Shown here piece after piece: positions 6,569 to 11,419 of a stretch of 11,419 bases of DNA. Both the position numbers and the translations under genes were made by a program. Source of the DNA: Deltaproteobacteria bacterium (GTDB taxonomy: Bacteria > Desulfobacterota > Desulfobacteria > Desulfobacterales > JAUVGT01); the NCBI GenBank assembly GCA_030593645.1, contig JAUVGT010000127.1, positions 1 through 11,419 on the forward strand, in the 5' to 3' direction. The notes beneath the pieces are model-generated. The model was not told where the DNA came from. It saw only the letters and a program-made list of their open reading frames with translations, and did not search any database. How positions within the stretch are numbered: the first letter of the stretch is position 1; each line of letters starts with the position of its first letter.

Positions 6569-6660
6569 GTTATATCTTATTATGATTTTGTGATTATTTC
6601 AAATCGTTTTATGTGATCTGAAAATCAATCAAGAGTTTTTAACTGCACATTTGAGGGTTT

Positions 6661-6820
6661 AGGGCTCGCGCAAAAATAACTTCACATTTTAAGGGGCGAA
6701 TCATCCCATTCGGCTGCGTTGCAAAAGCTCGAAATATGCTTGATATTTCTGCGCTTTTGCGCCTTGCCGACTGGGCGCCTCAACCCTTAAAATTTGTGAA
6801 TTTATTTTTACGCGAACCCT
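6661..6820. mobile_element. 160-bp long imperfect palindrome, MITE/REP-like
   Basis: The ends AGGGCTCGCG (6661-6670) and CGCGAACCCT (6811-6820) are inverted copies with one mismatch, and the pairing continues inwards through AAAAATAA, TTCACA and TTTTAAGGG. The centre is a nested palindrome: GCAAAAGC (6721-6728) with GCTTTTGC (6753-6760), and GAAATAT (6731-6737) with ATATTTC (6743-6749). The whole piece can fold as one long hairpin. There is no coding frame and no clear target duplication beside it. The layout matches non-coding repeat elements found in many copies in Desulfobacterales-type genomes; that parallel is from memory and should be treated as inference. Confidence 0.65.
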
Positions 6821-6898
6821 TAGTGATTATTCGGGTTATTATTTAAGTATTTTTGGATTTTCCCGATAGTTGTATTATACCCCTGGATATTAAACACT

Positions 6899-6929
6899 TT
6901 TACATATACCACTTTTACCCTCTTATAGT
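6899..6929 (+). promoter_or_regulatory. Weak candidate promoter of the 798-aa gene
   Basis: TTTACA (6899-6904) and TATAGT (6924-6929) are spaced by 19 nt, which is longer than ideal. The predicted start near 6936 would give a leader of about 22 nt that includes the AAGG at 6942-6945. Confidence 0.28.
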
Positions 6930-6957
6930 AACATGAAAAACATAAGGTATTTAAGCT

Positions 6958-9354
6958 GTGAACCGGTATTCGGAAATAATAGAAAATACATATGATGACC
7001 TTGCATTCTACTTGAAAAAAATCAGGTTCAAAGAAAAACCGTTAAGCGAACTTGAAAAAAAATCATTTTTTTACCAGCAGCTTAACAACTCAGTCAAACG
7101 TATTAATTATTTTTTTAAGTATTTTTCAGCCTATGGCCTTGTTATTCCTGTTATTTCAATATCGGTTTTAATCGCAATACAAGAGCTGGGTTCTTCAGTT
7201 GCGGATTTTTTGATCAACGTGTTTATGGCTTCAATATTTATCAAACTTTTCAATGTGCTGGTAGATCTTGAAACCCGCTTTATCCAGTATATTATTGTGA
7301 TCGCAATTACTGTATTTTTTGCATTTTTTAACCCTTCATTATTTTTGGTACCCTGCATCATTGCTTTATTTTTTATAATCCTGATTACATTCTCGCGGTA
7401 CGCAAAACATCAGATGAAGTTGAGCGCTCTCGAACTTATGATGCATGATCCGGATGGATTTGGCAGCTATATTAACAGAAAGAACAAGAAGCTGCTGAAA
7501 GTTCATAAAAGTTTTGGCATATCCATGTTTGACTTTCCTGAATATTACCGAAGATTTAACATCAAAAGTATGAAGAAAAAAAGGGTTGTAACGCCTGACT
7601 CTTCAGGCGGAAAACGGAGTATGTATCCCCCAAAAGGGATGGTGCAGGTTGAAATATGGCAGAGAAATCCGATCAGAGATCTCAGCAGCATACAGGAATT
7701 TTTTATATGCTGTTTTCTTGGCGGTGCCCAGGACTCCAGCGCTTTTGAATTTATTATGTCGAAAAGCCTCACCATGCTTGATATGGTTTCACCAAGGGGG
7801 AGAACCATACGAGTTTTGCTGATGGCTTGCGTATATGAGAGAAAGCCCGTTTTGGCTGTAAATGCTGTATTTGGAAGGGAAGGCGGGTTGATTGGCTCTC
7901 TATCTGATGACAACAGGTTTATTTTGGATCAGATCGAGGCATATGCAAGGTTTACCGGATTTGAAAAAGTAATCTACAATACAACCCCTACCAATAAACG
8001 GCCGTGGCTCTTTATCGATTATGTTGAAGATCATTTCAGGAGAAATGGAAAAAACCATCCGGAGCGCATTAAGTGCAGATTAACGAATCCAAAGGATCTT
8101 ATTAAACTGGAAATATTCAACAGGAGTAATCCGGTTTCTAATATTTATATTATGCTTCTTCTTGAGATAATGAATCTGACTGATAATTACGCGGTAAATG
8201 GCAGGGTCACAGGATATACTTCCGATTTAAGAAACAGGTTTATGCAGATCAGTGATGATGTATATTCTCCATTTTTTGAAAAGACATTTGAGAGTCAGAC
8301 CATTGAAACTTCTTTCTGCCGTTTTAAGGTCGATAACCGAATTGCGGGTGAAAACGCTTTGAAAATGCTTCAAAAACTTTTTGATCCTTTTCCGGAGATG
8401 TACACAGATGGGATTCCCAATACAGTGAAGATCGCACCTGATGATTCTGTGGTGTGTCTTACCGGAGGGTCTGTTATTGAGGGGAAAATTCTCATACATC
8501 CAGCGATATTAAGTATTGAGAATCCGTTCTGGAGAGATGTACTGTTATCCGCGGCTGTTTGTCAGCATATATTGTGGCGTTTTTATCCTGTTTATAATGA
8601 TCAATTAATTTTTAAATTTATAGACAATACCCAGCCCGATTTTAATCAAAAAGTGATCGATTCTCTGGTTTTTCTGGATTCTTTGGGGAACCGGTTGGAA
8701 ACAAACCATGATACCGGATTTATTGCCAGCCTGATTAAACGAGCTGTAGAGAAAAAATATTCTGCTGCTAATGTTTTTAAGATAAAGGAGATATATTTAA
8801 CTATCATGGAGCAGAAGGGAGATACAGGGCATAAAGAGCCTGATATTCTTGCCCGAGGCCTGTTTTATGACAAACTGGAACGAAATATAGGATTTAGGGA
8901 AAAATATTTTCAAGGTTTGGATGATGAATATAAAAAGATAGTTTTCAGGATTATGATCAGTGAGCTTGAAAAATTTTTCATAGAACTGATGGTGACCGAT
9001 AAGATAACTGAGTGTTTTTCATTGAATCGATCTGATGAAATAAAACAGACTATTTTCAACCATGAAAAAATATTGCGGAAATACAGCATTAATATTGCAA
9101 GTGATCAGGAACAAAGATTGAATAATATAAAGGAACGATGCAAATTGCTTGGAAAGCTTGCTGATATAAAGAGATTGGTTGAAAAGAACAAAATTGGGGA
9201 TTCGCTAAAGGCTTTAAAACAATTTAAATCCAAACATAGATCTGAAATCAAACAGTTTAAATTAGAATCAACCATAAGAACAATATATATTCAATCTTTT
9301 TCAGCACCATTTAATCATCTGGTAGAAAAGCTGAACCAGGATATGTATTGGTAG
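6958..9354 (+). CDS. Membrane-anchored protein of unknown function (798 aa)
   Basis: I do not recognise this family. After a charged amphipathic N-terminus (1-50) come four probable membrane segments in two hairpins: about 57-76, 84-102, 108-124 and 127-146. A large cytoplasmic part follows. Residues 227-365 alternate strands and helices; TIRVLLMACVYERKPVLAVN (283-302), then ILDQIEAYARFTGFEKVIYN (322-341) and a PWLFIDYVEDHF helix (349-360) have the rhythm of a GNAT acyltransferase core, but I see no diagnostic acetyl-CoA loop. Around 450-560 lies KIAPDDSVVCLTGGSVIEGKILIHPAIL, another mixed alpha/beta unit, and the last 200 residues are charged, Lys-rich helices. The start is a GTG: an in-frame TAA at 6952 excludes anything earlier and the next Met (residue 90) would remove the first membrane segment; ribosome-binding support is weak (AAGG about 12 nt upstream). 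The DNA looks more AT-rich than the aldolase operon. It stands alone, bracketed by inverted copies of a 22-bp repeat, and its stop directly abuts the right copy. Confidence 0.75.
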   Translation: MNRYSEIIENTYDDLAFYLKKIRFKEKPLSELEKKSFFYQQLNNSVKRINYFFKYFSAYGLVIPVISISVLIAIQELGSSVADFLINVFMASIFIKLFNVLVDLETRFIQYIIVIAITVFFAFFNPSLFLVPCIIALFFIILITFSRYAKHQMKLSALELMMHDPDGFGSYINRKNKKLLKVHKSFGISMFDFPEYYRRFNIKSMKKKRVVTPDSSGGKRSMYPPKGMVQVEIWQRNPIRDLSSIQEFFICCFLGGAQDSSAFEFIMSKSLTMLDMVSPRGRTIRVLLMACVYERKPVLAVNAVFGREGGLIGSLSDDNRFILDQIEAYARFTGFEKVIYNTTPTNKRPWLFIDYVEDHFRRNGKNHPERIKCRLTNPKDLIKLEIFNRSNPVSNIYIMLLLEIMNLTDNYAVNGRVTGYTSDLRNRFMQISDDVYSPFFEKTFESQTIETSFCRFKVDNRIAGENALKMLQKLFDPFPEMYTDGIPNTVKIAPDDSVVCLTGGSVIEGKILIHPAILSIENPFWRDVLLSAAVCQHILWRFYPVYNDQLIFKFIDNTQPDFNQKVIDSLVFLDSLGNRLETNHDTGFIASLIKRAVEKKYSAANVFKIKEIYLTIMEQKGDTGHKEPDILARGLFYDKLERNIGFREKYFQGLDDEYKKIVFRIMISELEKFFIELMVTDKITECFSLNRSDEIKQTIFNHEKILRKYSINIASDQEQRLNNIKERCKLLGKLADIKRLVEKNKIGDSLKALKQFKSKHRSEIKQFKLESTIRTIYIQSFSAPFNHLVEKLNQDMYW

Positions 9355-9376
9355 AAGTGGTTTCAAAGCCTTCTCT
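9355..9376. repeat. Dispersed repeat copy, right of the 798-aa gene
   Basis: AAGTGGTTTCAAAGCCTTC and the following TCT are the reverse complement of 6547-6568 with one mismatch. It begins at the base after the TAG stop of the 798-aa gene. Confidence 0.65.
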
Positions 9377-9400
9377 CAGGCCCGGTTTCGGTGTGGAGCA

Positions 9401-9417
9401 ATCCGCCTGAAGCGGAT
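9401..9417. other. Small stem-loop between convergent genes
   Basis: ATCCGC (9401-9406) and GCGGAT (9412-9417) form a 6-bp GC-rich stem with a 5-nt loop in the 83-nt gap between the convergent 798-aa and NUDIX genes. Neither strand has a T tract after it, so it is at best a weak or Rho-assisted terminator. Confidence 0.35.
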
Positions 9418-9437
9418 CAATCCTCGAGATATATCGT

Positions 9438-9944
9438 TTATTTATTGGAATATGATGCGTAATAAATTCTGATAAAACGTTTATGGCTGTCAAAGGCTAT
9501 TTCAGGAAGGCTGTCGGGCTTAAAATAAGCCGCTTCGAGCGCGTCATCTCCCGGAGTAAGTGTTCCTCCGGTCCGGCGTGTGAGGTAACCAATCATGAGA
9601 ACGCTATTGTACTGATCGCTGTTGCTTGCGGTAACGCCGAGCAGCATATCAATCTGACCGGTAAGCCCGGTTTCTTCCTTCAATTCCCTCAAGGCTGCCT
9701 GTTCAGGCGATTCACCAAGTTCCATATAACCGCCTGGAAGGCACCAGTATCCTTTTTTGGGATCCACACTCCGTTTTACTAGAAGTATATCTGTGTTTTT
9801 TTTTGCCACAATAACGCATGAAGCCGGTACAGGGTTTTCATATATCGGTTCATTGCATTTCTCACAAAAAAGGCGCAGCATACCTTCGCACTCCTTTTTT
9901 GTAAGGCGATTCCCGCAAAACGGGCAAAATTTTTTTTTATGCAT
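9438..9944 (-). CDS. NUDIX hydrolase with N-terminal zinc ribbon
   Basis: A 168-aa cytoplasmic protein. Residues 1-36 form a zinc ribbon with Cys pairs C7/C10 and C27/C30 (CPFC...CEKC). The NUDIX domain follows (about 38-160) with a perfect box at residues 72-94: G72, E78, then REL (86-88) and EE (90-91), G93. The family hydrolyses a nucleoside diphosphate linked to another moiety with Mg2+; zinc-ribbon NUDIX proteins include NADH pyrophosphatase (NudC), but the NudC SQPWPFPxS signature is absent and the chain is much shorter than NudC, so the substrate is open (ADP-ribose or a similar nucleotide is possible). Only 2 nt separate its ATG from the aldolase stop, and the nearest purine-rich site (AAAGGAG) is 16 nt upstream inside the aldolase gene, so translation is probably coupled to that gene. 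Confidence 0.87.
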   Translation of the reverse strand: MHKKKFCPFCGNRLTKKECEGMLRLFCEKCNEPIYENPVPASCVIVAKKNTDILLVKRSVDPKKGYWCLPGGYMELGESPEQAALRELKEETGLTGQIDMLLGVTASNSDQYNSVLMIGYLTRRTGGTLTPGDDALEAAYFKPDSLPEIAFDSHKRFIRIYYASYSNK

Positions 9945-9946
9945 GG

Positions 9947-11239
9947 CTAATCGTCAAAATCTCCTTTCTCGCCCTTGTCAGAATCGATCAGTGCCGCACG
10001 ATCATTTATTTTTTCCCTGGTCCACTCTTCAGGGTTCTCCATTCTTTCAACTTTTGGGCCGGGATCATGAGAACCGTTTCTGATGATATCCTGGATGGCA
10101 ATTTGTGCTGTATTTTCAGCATTTAGGACATTGACCAGCATGTTGTATACAAATGATTCCACGCGTTTAACCATATTTTTTCGTGTAGATTCAGATTGTC
10201 CAAGCAGTCTGTTTTCAAACGGCAGATTGAGCTTCTTGTAATTACCGCCTTTAAGATTGTTTGCCCGGGCATAGGCAACCATTTCAACCCACATTTTTTC
10301 AGTGACGCCTTCACCCGTAACCTTGTTAAAATCCCCATTGCCATCGAGTATGGCATTCCCATAGTCATTCACTTCAAGACCCCATGAAATCATCTGGAGG
10401 GCAGTTGCCACATTTGCTTTGGTGGTATGTGTCCTGGCGACAATATCCCTTAACCTGTCTGAATTGTTCCCGGAAGTGCCGTGCTGGGCGCCGGAGATTT
10501 TATATTTTTCAAGTGTCTCATGAATTTCTCTTGTTAAATCAACCTGTATCCCCTGGCCGCTTTGTTCAATACCATGAACAGTACCGTTATTCAATGCGAT
10601 CCAGTCCGGGCAAATATCATGGGCATTCAGACCCTGGATCAGAAACAGGGCTTCTTCCTTGGTCGAAAGACCGGTTTTACCTTTGATTTCTCCAATCTCC
10701 GTTTCAAGTCCGGCCCATGCCGGAATAAATGGATATAGATCAATATTTGCCAGAAGGTTTTTATCATCAGGCATATGTGACGCGTCAATTGCAATAGATG
10801 TTATTCCTGCTTCAAAAATTGTAGGGATCTCTATTTTGGCGGCTCCAATATCCTCTTCTTTTTTAATTCCGTAGTGATCTGCGTGTATCGCAACAGGTAT
10901 GGTGATTCCCAGTTCATTGCAGACAGAATCTACCTGTCTTGCGATATTCCAGTAGTTTACAGCACAATAGGCACTCGCCCCTCCTTCAGATCTTGCGATT
11001 TCAATGATTATGGCCGCGTTCGCTTTTTGAGCCGCCTGAAGAACCCCGCGTATTACGAAATGATTCCTTCCGTTAGCAGCCATGGTCATTGCTTTTCCCT
11101 TCCCGCGCATTGCCACGTCAATATATTTACCGCTAACAATCAATGCTTTTGAATTCGGGAATAAGTGTTTTATGTTTGGCGGACGACCCACATCCAGTGC
11201 TTTATTAAATTCTTTAGGTGTTACGGCGGTTTCAGACAT
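9947..11239 (-). CDS. Class II fructose-bisphosphate aldolase, long form
   Basis: A 430-aa zinc-dependent aldolase of the class II FBP aldolase family, cleaving fructose-1,6-bisphosphate (or a related ketose phosphate) to dihydroxyacetone phosphate and an aldehyde in glycolysis/gluconeogenesis. Key motifs: IARSEGGASAY (81-91); AIHADHYG (117-124) with catalytic D121 and zinc ligand H122; IFEAGITSIAIDASH (141-155); GLETEIGEI (177-185), the acidic loop; NNGTVHGIEQSG (217-228) with zinc ligand H222; GAQHGTSG (250-257) with zinc ligand H253 and a phosphate-binding loop. It is longer than the ~340-360-aa E. coli type; the extra ~90 residues lie in the 300-430 region and end in an acidic tail. The start at 11239 has AAGGAG 7 nt upstream. 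It is first in an operon with the NUDIX gene. Substrate choice between fructose- and tagatose/sedoheptulose-type sugars cannot be fixed from motifs. Confidence 0.88.
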   Translation of the reverse strand: MSETAVTPKEFNKALDVGRPPNIKHLFPNSKALIVSGKYIDVAMRGKGKAMTMAANGRNHFVIRGVLQAAQKANAAIIIEIARSEGGASAYCAVNYWNIARQVDSVCNELGITIPVAIHADHYGIKKEEDIGAAKIEIPTIFEAGITSIAIDASHMPDDKNLLANIDLYPFIPAWAGLETEIGEIKGKTGLSTKEEALFLIQGLNAHDICPDWIALNNGTVHGIEQSGQGIQVDLTREIHETLEKYKISGAQHGTSGNNSDRLRDIVARTHTTKANVATALQMISWGLEVNDYGNAILDGNGDFNKVTGEGVTEKMWVEMVAYARANNLKGGNYKKLNLPFENRLLGQSESTRKNMVKRVESFVYNMLVNVLNAENTAQIAIQDIIRNGSHDPGPKVERMENPEEWTREKINDRAALIDSDKGEKGDFDD

Positions 11240-11289
11240 TTGAGTTCTCCTTTTTTAATCTAAACGGTATTATTAAAGCAGGTTAATAC

Positions 11290-11411
11290 TGATGGTTTCG
11301 TAAAAAATTTAAATTAAAGGTGTGCAAATTTCGCAATCATGAAGCGTCCTTCTCGGTCGTTGAATGATTGTGAAACGTCAGCGCTAACTTAGACTTTTTA
11401 CGAAACCGTCA
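11290..11411. mobile_element. 122-bp inverted-repeat element upstream of the aldolase operon
   Basis: The left end TGATGGTTTCGTAAAAA (11290-11306) is the inverted copy of the right end TTTTTACGAAACCGTCA (11395-11411) with one mismatch, and the pairing runs on through TAAaTTA/TAAgTTA to about 27 bp with four mismatches. A second, inner palindrome pairs CAATCAT (11334-11340) with ATGATTG (11364-11370). No coding frame lies inside. It is a MITE- or REP-like non-coding element that sits ~50 nt before the aldolase start, so it displaces or carries part of the promoter region. A target duplication could not be judged because the window ends 8 nt later. Confidence 0.62.
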
Positions 11412-11419
11412 TAATTGGT

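Larger units (their letters stand above)
6502..6957. other. Divergent intergenic region with repeats
   Basis: This 456-base gap separates the minus-strand 711-aa gene from the plus-strand 798-aa gene. It holds a copy of the GTGGTTTCAAA repeat (6547-6568), the 160-bp palindromic element (6661-6820) and a weak candidate promoter (6899-6929). No gene or structured RNA that I recognise lies here. I see no well-spaced promoter for the 711-aa gene. Confidence 0.7.

Noticed and set aside
6933..6995. ATG at 6933 as the start of the 798-aa gene or of a leader peptide
   Set aside because: It is in another frame from the 798-aa gene and stops after about 20 codons; no evidence of conservation or a regulatory role.
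9947..11152. Several plus-strand and minus-strand frames of 60-108 codons across the aldolase and NUDIX genes
   Set aside because: They are shadows of strongly conserved genes on the minus strand, without ribosome-binding sites or protein-like motifs.

Overview
The window reads as a chromosomal stretch of a Gram-negative anaerobe, most likely a Desulfobacterales-type member of the Thermodesulfobacteriota (former Deltaproteobacteria). This is an inference from three things: the gene mix (a DUF1302-like outer-membrane protein, a long class II aldolase, a zinc-ribbon NUDIX protein, small GQWAGPIPEP-type proteins), a moderate GC content judged by eye, and several kinds of dispersed palindromic intergenic repeat. 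No rRNA, tRNA, CRISPR array, complete insertion sequence or phage structural gene was seen.

Layout, left to right. (1) 1-981, plus strand: the 3' part of a DUF1302-like outer-membrane beta-barrel gene, cut by the window edge. (2) 982-1480: no intact gene; a possible decayed gene tail is interrupted by a ~154-bp MITE-like element with 20-bp terminal inverted repeats and a 10-bp target-site duplication. (3) 1481-2173, plus: an HxpB/YniC-type HAD sugar-phosphate phosphatase. (4) 2174-2401: a strong sigma-70-type promoter preceded by a dyad operator, driving a small plus-strand protein of unknown function (2402-2689). (5) 2721-3251, minus: an exported DUF2059 protein with its own promoter. (6) 3376-4209, minus: a xylose-isomerase-like TIM-barrel protein; its leader carries a hairpin with a T8 tract and an overlapping promoter. 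(7) 4366-6501, minus: a 711-aa exported protein of unknown function. (8) 6502-6957: an intergenic region holding a 160-bp long palindromic element. (9) 6958-9354, plus: a 798-aa membrane-anchored protein of unknown function. (10) 9438-11239, minus: a two-gene operon, class II fructose-bisphosphate aldolase then NUDIX hydrolase, separated by 2 nt. (11) 11290-11411: a 122-bp inverted-repeat element just upstream of that operon.

Functionally this is a housekeeping and accessory patchwork, not one pathway. The phosphatase, TIM-barrel protein, aldolase and NUDIX protein point to sugar-phosphate and nucleotide metabolism. The DUF1302-like, DUF2059 and 711-aa proteins are envelope or secreted proteins. 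I did not find a convincing new defence or mobile system. The most notable signals are the intergenic ones: a MITE with clear insertion scars, a 19-22 bp repeat present at three sites (one as a 14-bp-stem hairpin; two copies bracket the 798-aa gene), a dyad operator on the promoter of the small gene, and a promoter/hairpin overlap ahead of the TIM-barrel gene. The two large orphan proteins (711 and 798 aa) are the best candidates for new biology.
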